Source: a virus. From it: DNA of 61,944 bases. Location: positions 1 to 61,944 of the IMG/VR virus record IMGVR_UViG_3300020172_002942; one strand, given 5' to 3'. A program made the translations under genes and the position numbers. Each line of letters begins with the position of its first letter. Position 1 is the first letter of the stretch. Positions 41,256-49,735 of this stretch are shown here, piece after piece. The notes beneath the pieces were generated by a model. The model was not told the origin of the DNA, did no database searches, and was given only the letters and a program-made list of their open reading frames with translations.

Positions 41256-44200
41256 GTGGCGATACAGAATTTAATCAGCGGTGATTTAAAATTAAGAAAT
41301 GAGAATGGTATTCTTGTTGCCGTAAATGGTATTGTAAACGCTGATACTAGTGGAACTATAGGAACATCTGGTTCTTCAGGTACTAGCGGCACTTCTGGAA
41401 CTAGAGGCACTTCTGGTACATCGGGTTCAACGGGTACAAGTGGGTCTAGTGGAACAACGGGAACATCTGGTAGCTCTGGTAGTTCTGGTAGCTCTAGCAC
41501 TTCTGGTACATCGGGAACTACAGGTACTAGCGGTACAAGTGGATCATCTGGTTCTTCAGCAACAGCTGGAACATCGGGAACATCGGGAAGCTCTGGTAGT
41601 TCAAGTACTTCAGGAACTAGTGGTACTTCAGCAACCTCTGGTACATCTGCTACAGATGGTACAGGTGGAACTTCGGGAACAAGCGGTACATCGGCAACTT
41701 CTGGTACTAGTGGTACTTCAGGAAGCTCTGGTACCGATGGTACTTCAGCAACTAGTGGTACTGATGGTACAGGTGGTACAAGCGGTACTTCTGGTACTTC
41801 AGCAACAAGCGGTACAAGCGGTACGACTGGCACTTCTGGTTCTTCAGGGACTAGTGGGAGCAGTGGTACAAGCGGTACTACAGGAACTAGTGGTACAAGT
41901 GCGACAGATGGGACAGGTGGAACTTCTGGTACTAGTGGTACAGATGGCACTTCTGGTACTAGTGGTACAGATGGAACTTCGGGTACAACAGGTACATCGG
42001 GCACCTCTGCGACAAGCGGTAGTTCAGGTACTAGTGGAACAGATGGTACAGGCGGAACAAGCGGTACGGGTGGTACAAGCGGATCTTCAGGGACTGATGG
42101 CACAAGTGGAACTTCTGGAACTTCTGGAACTTCTGGAACTTCTGGAACAACAGGTACTTCAGGTACTTCAGGTAGCAGTAGCACATCGGGTACATCGGGT
42201 ACATCAGGAGTAAATGGCGTATCAAATAACTTATTCTTATATCAAGCACACACAACATCTCAATCAGGTTATCCTGGTAATGGCCATATTCTTTGGGATA
42301 ATGCTACACAAATTAATTCTACATCAATAAACATTAGCCATTTGACTGATAATGGTATTGATGTTGATATTTTCTTGGCATTACTTCAAGATTTACAACA
42401 AATAACTATTCAGGATCAAAATAATTCTGCTAATCGTCAGATTTGGGATATTAATGGAACGCCAACTTTGGTACCAGGAACAAATAATTATTGGATAGTA
42501 CCTGTTACATTAATATCATCGGCTGGTACAGGTACAACAAATTTTGCTAATAATCATCCTTTATTTTTAGCTATTGTTTCTCAATCAGGTACTAGTGGTA
42601 CTAGTGGCCTTAATGGTACGTCTGGTACGTCTGGTACGTCTGGTACGTCTGCAACAAGTGGTACAACGGGTACTTCAGGTACTTCAGCTACATCTGGTAC
42701 AAGCGGTACAAGCGGATTTTCTGGTACAAGCGGAACTTCTGGTACAAGCGGTACAGATGGGACAGGAGGAACATCAGGAACATCTGCTACATCAGGAACC
42801 ACAGGTACATCTGGAACTACAGGTACAAGTGGAAGCTCTGGGACAAGTGGTGGAACTGGTAGTGCAGGCACTTCTGGTTCTTCAGGAACTAGTGGAAGCA
42901 GTGGGACAAATGGTTCTTCAGGAACTACAGGAACTTCTGGTTCTAGTGGAACTTCTGGTTCTTCAGGGACTAGTGGAACCACAGGAACAAGTGGTACTTC
43001 TGGTACTAGCGGTACATCAGGTACTAGTGGTGGAACTGGTTCTTCAGGAGCATCAGGTACGTCAGGTACTTCAGGTACTTCAGGAGCAGCTGGGGGATCT
43101 GGTTCATCTGGAACTTCTGGTGTAAATGGTACAAGTGGAACAAGTGGTGTATCTCCATCTGTATCAGGGTATTTACCACTAAGTGGTGGTACAATGACAG
43201 GAGATATAACTTATGTCAATTTAAGAAGTAGTGTAGATTCTTCATATGGTTTTATTGGAAGAAATGTTTATGCTGATACTATAAATGGTATTGGAGCAGA
43301 TCCACTAGAATTAAATTATTATAGTGGAGGTTCTGTAATTATAGGTACTGGTACAGGAAGTAAAGCATTATATGCTGGTTCATTATTTTCTGCTAATAGT
43401 GCTGTATTAACTGTTGCTAACTATACATCATATGCAGTTCAAACAACAAGTCAATCAAACTGGAACTCTTATAGTGTAATAAACAATGTTGTAGGAATGT
43501 TAGCATGGAAAAACTATGGTAATAGTCACGTTATATTTGATGCTTCTCAAGGTACTTCTCCAAGTGGTGGTGGTGTAAGTCAAACTAATGCAACATATGC
43601 ATGGAGTGCTTCTTATCCTACATTAATGGGATGGAATGGTAGTGCTACATATGGGGTAAGAGTTGATTCTGCTAGGGTTGCCGATAGTGCTGGTTCTGCA
43701 TCTACTGCAACTTATGCTACTAATAGTACTCGTTTATATGCATCAGATAACCCTTATTGTTATGGATGTGCTGCACCATATTATATGTATATGACATATG
43801 ATGGAACAAGATGGTTATTGCAAGTTTCTCCAGCTACACCATCTGCTGTAAGAGTTTCTTATGCTGATAGTGCAGGAGGGTTAGTAGCTGATGCTACTGG
43901 TACTAATATCTATAACAATGGATGGTTTAGAAATAATAATTCTAATCAAGGATTGTATAATCAGGTTACAACAATGCATTGGTCATCTAATAGTAATGGT
44001 AATTGGGATGCATCTTCTACTACTAGTACTACTGCTATTAGATTTTATACAGGAGGTCATGTATTATCACTTAGAGGTTATGTTTATGCAGACAGTAGCA
44101 ATAACATTGGTTTTTTAGATAATGGTGGAAACTGGTCTTTTAGAACTAATGGTAATAATGTTTATGCATATGCTTATAGGGGTAGTGGAAACGTAGCTGG

Positions 44201-44966
44201 AACAGGAGAAGCTACATATCATCCAGCTGGTATATATAGTACAGGAAATAACTGGTTATATGGTACTATATATATGAATTACAATTCTATTAATGATGTT
44301 AGTAATTTGTATAGTGGAGCATATTATGCAACAAACTGGTTTAGAGCACAAGGAGATTGTGGATTATACACACAAGATTATGGTGGGCATTTTAGAAGAA
44401 GTGCTTCATCAAATTATGGTACTTGGGAAGTTTTTGGTTATGCTAAAGGTAATTATAATGGTATAAATATTATAGATAATTCAGGCTACTGGAATAATCA
44501 TATGTTTAATAGCGGTAATGGTGGAGTGTATCAGGAAAATGGACATGGTTGGTTATGGTATTATCATCTTGGTAATAACTGTTTTGGTGTTACAACTTCA
44601 ACTACATCAAGTTCATATAGAATGTATGTAGCTGGAGCAATATATGCAGAAAGTGATATTTGTGCTTATTCAGATGTGCGTAAGAAAGAAAACATTGTAA
44701 CAGTAGAAAATGCTCTTGAAAAGGTTTTGAAACTTCGTGGTGTTAACTACAACAGGATTGATGATGAAACTAAGACACGTAAGATTGGGGTAATTGCACA
44801 AGAAACAGAACCAATACTTCCAGAGGTAGTAACATATGCAGCAGATGTAGATGAATATAGTGTAATGTATGGAAACATGTCTGGATTGTTTATTGAGGCT
44901 TTTAAAGAGCAGCAAACTGAAATAAAGCAACTTAAACAATTAGTTAACCAATTATTAAGTAAGTAA
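41256..44966 (+). CDS. Collagen-like tail fibre with S74 intramolecular chaperone
   Basis: 1236 residues, GTG start. After a ~30-residue N-terminal anchor (ISGDLKLRNENGILVAVNG) come Gly-X-Y triplets, mostly GTS, GSS, GTT and GTD, at residues ~33-322 and again ~444-634, separated by a ~120-residue globular domain. A VSGYLPLSGGTMTGDI segment, the usual phage fibre motif, opens the adhesive part. The C-terminus from about residue 1136 is an S74 chaperone: YSDVRKKENI with catalytic-type Ser1139 and a following Lys, then GVIAQETEPILPEVV and a C-terminal coiled coil. S74 domains trimerise fibres and then cut themselves off. Probably the receptor-binding fibre. The Thr/Ser-dense triplets are potential glycosylation sites (inference). 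Confidence 0.85.
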   Translation: MAIQNLISGDLKLRNENGILVAVNGIVNADTSGTIGTSGSSGTSGTSGTRGTSGTSGSTGTSGSSGTTGTSGSSGSSGSSSTSGTSGTTGTSGTSGSSGSSATAGTSGTSGSSGSSSTSGTSGTSATSGTSATDGTGGTSGTSGTSATSGTSGTSGSSGTDGTSATSGTDGTGGTSGTSGTSATSGTSGTTGTSGSSGTSGSSGTSGTTGTSGTSATDGTGGTSGTSGTDGTSGTSGTDGTSGTTGTSGTSATSGSSGTSGTDGTGGTSGTGGTSGSSGTDGTSGTSGTSGTSGTSGTTGTSGTSGSSSTSGTSGTSGVNGVSNNLFLYQAHTTSQSGYPGNGHILWDNATQINSTSINISHLTDNGIDVDIFLALLQDLQQITIQDQNNSANRQIWDINGTPTLVPGTNNYWIVPVTLISSAGTGTTNFANNHPLFLAIVSQSGTSGTSGLNGTSGTSGTSGTSATSGTTGTSGTSATSGTSGTSGFSGTSGTSGTSGTDGTGGTSGTSATSGTTGTSGTTGTSGSSGTSGGTGSAGTSGSSGTSGSSGTNGSSGTTGTSGSSGTSGSSGTSGTTGTSGTSGTSGTSGTSGGTGSSGASGTSGTSGTSGAAGGSGSSGTSGVNGTSGTSGVSPSVSGYLPLSGGTMTGDITYVNLRSSVDSSYGFIGRNVYADTINGIGADPLELNYYSGGSVIIGTGTGSKALYAGSLFSANSAVLTVANYTSYAVQTTSQSNWNSYSVINNVVGMLAWKNYGNSHVIFDASQGTSPSGGGVSQTNATYAWSASYPTLMGWNGSATYGVRVDSARVADSAGSASTATYATNSTRLYASDNPYCYGCAAPYYMYMTYDGTRWLLQVSPATPSAVRVSYADSAGGLVADATGTNIYNNGWFRNNNSNQGLYNQVTTMHWSSNSNGNWDASSTTSTTAIRFYTGGHVLSLRGYVYADSSNNIGFLDNGGNWSFRTNGNNVYAYAYRGSGNVAGTGEATYHPAGIYSTGNNWLYGTIYMNYNSINDVSNLYSGAYYATNWFRAQGDCGLYTQDYGGHFRRSASSNYGTWEVFGYAKGNYNGINIIDNSGYWNNHMFNSGNGGVYQENGHGWLWYYHLGNNCFGVTTSTTSSSYRMYVAGAIYAESDICAYSDVRKKENIVTVENALEKVLKLRGVNYNRIDDETKTRKIGVIAQETEPILPEVVTYAADVDEYSVMYGNMSGLFIEAFKEQQTEIKQLKQLVNQLLSK

Positions 44967-44967
44967 T

Positions 44968-45267
44968 ATGTCAACTCCTAGTAGCGGTACCATATGTTGG
45001 AGCCAGATACAATCAGTATCAGGGGGAAGCTATTGCATGTCTAATTTTAATGCTGTGAGTGGAAGGGGGTATTGCGCAAGTAACTATTATAGTTATAGTC
45101 CACCTGCTACTTGTCTTGCTTATCAATGTTATGATTATGGATGGGTTGAATATATTGATTGTTATGGATATTACCAATACTATTATGTAAACCCTTATGA
45201 TAATTTTTGTGTAAATAATTTCTTAGGAGGCCCTGCTTATTGGACAGGTAGTTATTGTGAATTTTAA
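44968..45267 (+). CDS. Cys- and Tyr-rich small protein
   Basis: 99 residues with eight Cys and many Tyr (YCASNYYSYSPPATCLAYQC, YIDCYGYYQYYYVNPYDNFC). Almost no Lys or Arg. It looks like a small disulfide-stabilised surface module, unusual in an intracellularly assembled particle unless disulfides form after lysis. It starts one base after the fibre gene stop, so a fibre-tip or fibre-binding role is likely by position only. Confidence 0.6.
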   Translation: MSTPSSGTICWSQIQSVSGGSYCMSNFNAVSGRGYCASNYYSYSPPATCLAYQCYDYGWVEYIDCYGYYQYYYVNPYDNFCVNNFLGGPAYWTGSYCEF

Positions 45268-45276
45268 ATAAAAAAA

Positions 45277-45513
45277 ATGATAAATTATTACAAATTTAAA
45301 GTTAGTTATTATAAAATAAATATGGACAATAAATATTTTGTTCAGATAAATGATGCAGTAGATGCAACATCTTTTGGTGTAATAACTAATGAAAGTGCTT
45401 TTAATAGTATAAATAATGCTATTGAAAAAAACATGGGTGATCAATGGGAGGTAATTTCGGAGGAAGATTTTACTATTGTAAAAGAAAAAGTATTAAGTAA
45501 ATTAAACAAATAA
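45277..45513 (+). CDS. Small hypothetical protein
   Basis: 78 residues. A start at Met16 (MDNKYFVQINDAVDATSF) is equally possible. The C-terminus is helical (EEDFTIVKEKVLSKLNK). No family recognised; in the fibre operon. Confidence 0.55.
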   Translation: MINYYKFKVSYYKINMDNKYFVQINDAVDATSFGVITNESAFNSINNAIEKNMGDQWEVISEEDFTIVKEKVLSKLNK

Positions 45514-45516
45514 AAA

Positions 45517-45864
45517 ATGAAACAAATTCAACCAGTAATGGTATGGTCTAATGGCCAAGAGTTGGAAGCAAATGTCTTAAATGCTTATGTTGTAAGTGAT
45601 AACTTATTAAATGAAGCTGTTTTTTATTATGGCATAGGTACTATATATTATAGTATAAACCCATTATCAACACCATTGTCATTTGGCAGACTTACAATGA
45701 CAGGACAGGATTATTTAGATTGGCAAACTAATCAATATGCTTGGGATTGGGTAGCAGCACAGTTAAATTTGACAATTGTGGGAGATATTACCACAACTAC
45801 AACAAGTACAACAACAACTGAAGCTCCAGCTACTACTACTACTACTACTACATTGGTTCCATAA
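45517..45864 (+). CDS. Small protein with Thr-rich tail
   Basis: 115 residues. An ~88-residue domain (VMVWSNGQELEANVLNAYVVSDNL, LTMTGQDYLDWQTNQYAWDWVAAQL) is followed by TTTTTSTTTTEAPATTTTTTTLVP. The domain differs from those of the other Thr-tailed proteins, so the tail is a shared add-on. It closes the fibre operon before the promoter at 45868. Confidence 0.65.
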   Translation: MKQIQPVMVWSNGQELEANVLNAYVVSDNLLNEAVFYYGIGTIYYSINPLSTPLSFGRLTMTGQDYLDWQTNQYAWDWVAAQLNLTIVGDITTTTTSTTTTEAPATTTTTTTLVP

Positions 45865-45867
45865 TTA

Positions 45868-45899
45868 TTTGTTTAATAGTATTAATTAAATTAATTTTG
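45868..45899 (+). promoter_or_regulatory. Promoter TTTG-N20-TAATTTTG
   Basis: TTTG (45868-45871) and TAATTTTG (45892-45899) are 20 bases apart, with an ATTAATTAAATTAA spacer of the type found at the early promoters. The ATG at 45915 is 16 bases downstream. It serves a single gene. Confidence 0.65.
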
Positions 45900-45914
45900 T
45901 TAAAAATATAATAT

Positions 45915-46358
45915 ATGAAGTTAACATTAGGAGAAATTGCTACAATGTTTGATGAATTAAATGGTAGAATTATTGATCAACAAACAGGTGAAAGAAGTAA
46001 AACAGGTTTGCTTTCACAAAAGTTATCTATTAAAATTAAGTACATTTTGAACAATCAGGTAAATAAACAGCTTGTTGATGAAAAAAAGTCTTTTGATGAA
46101 AGTTGTTTAGAAGTATTTAAGGAAATGATAGCAGAAGGCAAAGGGGAAGAAAAAGACGGGCGGTTTTTAGTGCCAGAAGAACATACTCCAGAATTAAAAA
46201 GCAGATTAGCTGTACTAGAAAAAATTGAAAAAGATATTGAAGTCCCTGAATTGAATGTTGAAGAATTATTTGACATAGAAACAGAGGACTACTATCCTGT
46301 TTTATTAGAAAAGTTTCTTAAAAAGGAAACGCCAACTGAACTTACAGTTGTAAAGTAA
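45915..46358 (+). CDS. Hypothetical protein, weakly DUF1617-like
   Basis: 147 residues, helical and acidic (LTLGEIATMFDELNGRIIDQQ, SRLAVLEKIEKDIEVPELNVEELF). The start KLTLGEI followed by a helical body recalls DUF1617, a phage family of unknown function, but the match is weak. It has its own promoter and a convergent terminator. Confidence 0.55.
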   Translation: MKLTLGEIATMFDELNGRIIDQQTGERSKTGLLSQKLSIKIKYILNNQVNKQLVDEKKSFDESCLEVFKEMIAEGKGEEKDGRFLVPEEHTPELKSRLAVLEKIEKDIEVPELNVEELFDIETEDYYPVLLEKFLKKETPTELTVVK

Positions 46359-46363
46359 TAAAA

Positions 46364-46384
46364 AAGCAGGCTAAAAACCTGCTT
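46364..46384. terminator. Bidirectional terminator
   Basis: AAGCAGG (46364-46370) and CCTGCTT (46378-46384) form a 7-bp stem with a 7-base loop. It has A-runs on the left and TTCTTTTATTTTA on the right, so it can work in both directions. It separates the virion operon from the leftward glycosyltransferase genes, whose stop codon lies in the loop. Confidence 0.8.
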
Positions 46385-48380
46385 CTTTTATTTTATCTAT
46401 TACCATGTTAGATGGGATTGACCTTTGACATTCAAATTCTTTGTTTCGTGGACACCATAGCCAATGTGGATCTAGCTTAATATTTGGATCATTCCAACAT
46501 CCATTGCATACATCAGGCTTAGTTACTCGGTAACAATCAAATTCATGGTCTGCTTCGGTAAAATTGGAAATCATAACTACTTTTTGATTGAGAGCCCACG
46601 CTAACCAAGATAGCCCACTAGATAAACCTATAAATAGTTTAGCTCCTCTAATTACATCCATTGTACTTCTTATGGAAGTATCTTTTATTTTGGTGCAATT
46701 TTCAAATGGATTATCCTCTTTTGATACATTGTAAACATCATATCCTAATTTATGAAAGTAGTTTATAACTTCTTGCCATCCTTCTCTAGTCCAAAACTTA
46801 CATTCCATTGTAGAATTTGTGGCAATTGTAATATATTTTTCACTAGGTATGCCAAATTCATTAGAATGATTTATTCTAGGTCTTAATGGCTTATAATCTA
46901 AACCAAGTATATTAGCAGCAGCCTGTTGAAGCGGTATGGTATTGCATAATACAGGCTCTTTATTCTCATCCCACTTCCATCCAATCCTATATAAAGCATA
47001 ACAATTAACCGTAGTTCCAGGCTCAACTAACTCTAATTCTGGATAGTCCAGTATTTTATTCCAAAAACTGGACATTACCACATGGCAATTATGCTTCTTT
47101 TGGAATTCTAAGCCATATGCAGCCCATGCAATTGTATCACCTAGGGATTTACTATCCAATACTATAAAAACCCTCTTATTGGTCAGATTTAGGGTGTTTT
47201 TGTAGATCAAATAACCATCCTGCCAAACCTTTGTTGTCCATTTGGTATAATATTGCCTGTTTAACTTAACCCAAGAGTTTGCTTTTATTGTGTTTTCATA
47301 AGCAATACTACCTTTCTCATCTAAAAATTGAACCTTAAAGTTGCTATCTGAAATTCCCTTGATTTCCAAAAATGGATTGTCCACAAAATGCTGTGTAATT
47401 TTTACCTTTTGTTTTTGAATAGGTAATTCTAATAATTTCATATAAGCTTCTTCATGTCTAAGTCCAAATATTAATGTGGTGTTGTCAGTAGGTACATTGT
47501 AATTACATTCTATGGTATTTAAATCAGTATCTATTGGCTGTATGTATTTGGTAAACATATCACCATATTGAGGTAAGTTTCTAGATATGATAGGTAAACC
47601 ATAGCTTATGGCCTCACGCAAAACTAAGGGATTACATTCCCAAGTGCTATTAAACATGAAAATATCAGCCATCTCCATAAAAGTATCAACGTCTTTTCTT
47701 TCTCCCCATATCCTTACATTATCTGGTATATCTTTCATAAGTGGTTCCCAATAATCTTTAAAGTTCCCAGCTTGGTTACCAACAAAATGAAATGTCATAT
47801 TAGGGTATTTGCGAGCAATCTCAAGTCCCTCAGCTTGATTTTTACCTTTAGTCCATAAGCCTACATTAAGAACATGTTTACCATCTTTCACTGCATTTAC
47901 TTCTTGTTTATCTATTGGATATTGTATTGTAACAAACTTAGATTCCATATTAGAAAATGTTTGCTCATGGTATGGGGTACAAAAAGCATATAAATCAGGA
48001 TGAAATAATTTTTCTTCATCAGGATTAAAAGCAACGTCATGTATTGTTTCTACTATTCTATATTTTCTATTAGAATCATAAAGTTTAGCTATCATCTGTC
48101 TATCCAATCTTTCTGATGGTTCATCTATATGAATAATATCTGGTTTCCATTTTTTAATTACATCAAATAGCTCCATTTTATTTTCATACAAAGTAGTAAA
48201 GTTTTCTTCTAGTAAACTTTTTATAGCATCACGTTGCACCACAAAATCTAAACTATGACATTGATATTCAACTACATAGTATTCATTTTCGGTATAATCT
48301 TTAAGACTTTGAATTCTTTTAAGTAAAAACTGAGGCATCCCCCCTGTACTAAGATGCGGAGCTAGAAATAGTATTTTCAT
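46371..48380 (-). CDS. Fusion of GT4 glycosyltransferase and autotransporter-heptosyltransferase-like domain
   Basis: 669 residues. Residues ~1-330 are a GT-B/GT4 enzyme: FLAPHLSTGGMPQFLLKR, VLNVGLWTKGKNQAEGL and the sugar-nucleotide motif STWECNPLVLREAISYGLP. Residues ~335-669 read like the autotransporter strand-loop-strand O-heptosyltransferase family (TibC/Aah type): a small beta domain, then VFIVLDSKSLGDTIAWAAYG, YALYRIGWKWDEN, SSGLSWLAWALNQKVVMIS and a Cys cluster Cys625, Cys628, Cys643 and Cys651 (CNGCW, WCP, FEC) matching the iron-binding finger of that family, with shorter spacing at the end. Those enzymes put heptose on Ser of repetitive adhesins. Natural substrate here unknown. Confidence 0.8.
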   Translation of the reverse strand: MKILFLAPHLSTGGMPQFLLKRIQSLKDYTENEYYVVEYQCHSLDFVVQRDAIKSLLEENFTTLYENKMELFDVIKKWKPDIIHIDEPSERLDRQMIAKLYDSNRKYRIVETIHDVAFNPDEEKLFHPDLYAFCTPYHEQTFSNMESKFVTIQYPIDKQEVNAVKDGKHVLNVGLWTKGKNQAEGLEIARKYPNMTFHFVGNQAGNFKDYWEPLMKDIPDNVRIWGERKDVDTFMEMADIFMFNSTWECNPLVLREAISYGLPIISRNLPQYGDMFTKYIQPIDTDLNTIECNYNVPTDNTTLIFGLRHEEAYMKLLELPIQKQKVKITQHFVDNPFLEIKGISDSNFKVQFLDEKGSIAYENTIKANSWVKLNRQYYTKWTTKVWQDGYLIYKNTLNLTNKRVFIVLDSKSLGDTIAWAAYGLEFQKKHNCHVVMSSFWNKILDYPELELVEPGTTVNCYALYRIGWKWDENKEPVLCNTIPLQQAAANILGLDYKPLRPRINHSNEFGIPSEKYITIATNSTMECKFWTREGWQEVINYFHKLGYDVYNVSKEDNPFENCTKIKDTSIRSTMDVIRGAKLFIGLSSGLSWLAWALNQKVVMISNFTEADHEFDCYRVTKPDVCNGCWNDPNIKLDPHWLWCPRNKEFECQRSIPSNMVIDKIKEAGF

Positions 48381-49722
48381 CTATAAATTTATTTATTTTT
48401 TCAATATTTTTTTCGCCATGATAGAATAAATGATTTTGTTCTAAAGGTACCTTTTGCCATTGTTTAAGTATGTATTCATGGTTTTTATACTCTAATTTTT
48501 CATGCAACCCGTTTATGTAACAGTATGGCAATCCTTTATGCTGGTTGTATTTCCATAATAATACATTAGCTATTGTTTCTTCATGAAAAGGTGCATACCA
48601 ACCATTGTTTCTGATAATTGACGGATGTTGGCACATCCAAGCCCATTCGTTTAACCAATCAATACAGTTCTGTCCTGCTACAAAATAACCAGTCTGTCTA
48701 TATCTTTCACGAACATATTGATTAATTGAAAATAATTCACAAGCGGGAGCTTCTAATGTAGTGCTCATATCTTCTCTTGTTTCAGCTCCTCCTCTACCAT
48801 TCACATGTAAGTAATCGTATATACCTTCTGCAAAATAAGGATGGCTAGAATCTTTATCAAAATAATCAAATATTTTATTTATTTTATCAGTGGCTATGCT
48901 GTCTGTGTCAATGTAGGCAACTGTTTCAGCATAATATTCTAACGCATGTGCTAATATTTTAGGGCGTTCTATAAGTAGTTTATATATCTGTTTATCCTCT
49001 CTGTCAATATACTCTTTTCTTTTCTTTAAATGTATTACATCACATTGCCATTCAATGGTTTGTGTGTTTTTTACATTTATTTTAGCTTTAGAATTAAGTA
49101 AATAAACGAAAATAGGAATATTACTATAATTTCTAATGGAATTACAACAAGCATCCACAAGATCCAAATAAGACTCATCAGCATAAAGTACAAAGGCTTT
49201 TTCATGTTTTTGTTTTTTATTTGTATAATAACCATAGAAATTATTGCCATAAAGCAGTTCTAAATCTGGGTATCTTTCGGCCATTATATCAGGCGTAAGG
49301 TCAGGCTGTAAGTGGGTTTCATATTTGTTACCTTCATATTCGTCTTGCTCCATTTGGTATGGCACTGCAACAAGAAACTTCTTTTTAGACATTTCCAAAA
49401 AAGTTATAAGCCATTGTCCTTCCATTTCAGATAAATGTTCTAAGACATCACCTAAAATAAAAAAATCATATTTTTTGTAAAAAGCAGCAGGCATGCCGAG
49501 TATGTTTTTATTATAAACTACACCATACTTTTTATTTAATTCGTATTTATCTATGTATGGTTTCCATATTTCTACTGCATCCATTTTGTAACCATAACCA
49601 CGTAATAAATCACTATAAGTACCACATCCAGCTCCAACATCTAATATTTTAGCATCTAATGGCACATGATTCAAAAACCAATTCCTTACAGAATCTTTGT
49701 ATAACGGGTAACTTGTCGGCAT
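48349..49722 (-). CDS. Fusion of SAM methyltransferase and GT-A-like glycosyltransferase
   Basis: 457 residues. Residues 1-~168 are a class I methyltransferase: AKILDVGAGCGTYSDLL is the SAM-binding loop (26-36), VEIW the acidic strand 2, FFILGDVLEHL motif IV. Residues ~174-450 look like a GT-A fold: EKAFVLYADESYLDLVDACCNS start, AETVAYIDTDSIA with metal-binding Asp272-x-Asp274, GLPYCYINGLHE near the end. Both domains could modify the same sugar or chain. Its 3' end overlaps the start of the GT4 fusion by 32 bases, so the two are co-expressed. Confidence 0.75.
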   Translation of the reverse strand: MPTSYPLYKDSVRNWFLNHVPLDAKILDVGAGCGTYSDLLRGYGYKMDAVEIWKPYIDKYELNKKYGVVYNKNILGMPAAFYKKYDFFILGDVLEHLSEMEGQWLITFLEMSKKKFLVAVPYQMEQDEYEGNKYETHLQPDLTPDIMAERYPDLELLYGNNFYGYYTNKKQKHEKAFVLYADESYLDLVDACCNSIRNYSNIPIFVYLLNSKAKINVKNTQTIEWQCDVIHLKKRKEYIDREDKQIYKLLIERPKILAHALEYYAETVAYIDTDSIATDKINKIFDYFDKDSSHPYFAEGIYDYLHVNGRGGAETREDMSTTLEAPACELFSINQYVRERYRQTGYFVAGQNCIDWLNEWAWMCQHPSIIRNNGWYAPFHEETIANVLLWKYNQHKGLPYCYINGLHEKLEYKNHEYILKQWQKVPLEQNHLFYHGEKNIEKINKFIDENTISSSAS

Positions 49723-49735
49723 AAATTATTTATTT

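Noticed and set aside
41249-42184. Large minus-strand open frame rich in VPEVPLVP
   Set aside because: Mirror of the Gly-Thr-Ser codon repeats of the fibre gene; repeats leave all frames open. No promoter or start context on that strand.
41440-42213. Plus-strand open frame rich in Leu, Val and Gln inside the fibre gene
   Set aside because: Shadow of the same repeats in another frame; likewise the frames at 42574-43125 and 42581-42982.
41330-43160. CRISPR-like regular repeats
   Set aside because: Repeats are in-frame Gly-X-Y codons without constant repeat/spacer structure; no cas genes.
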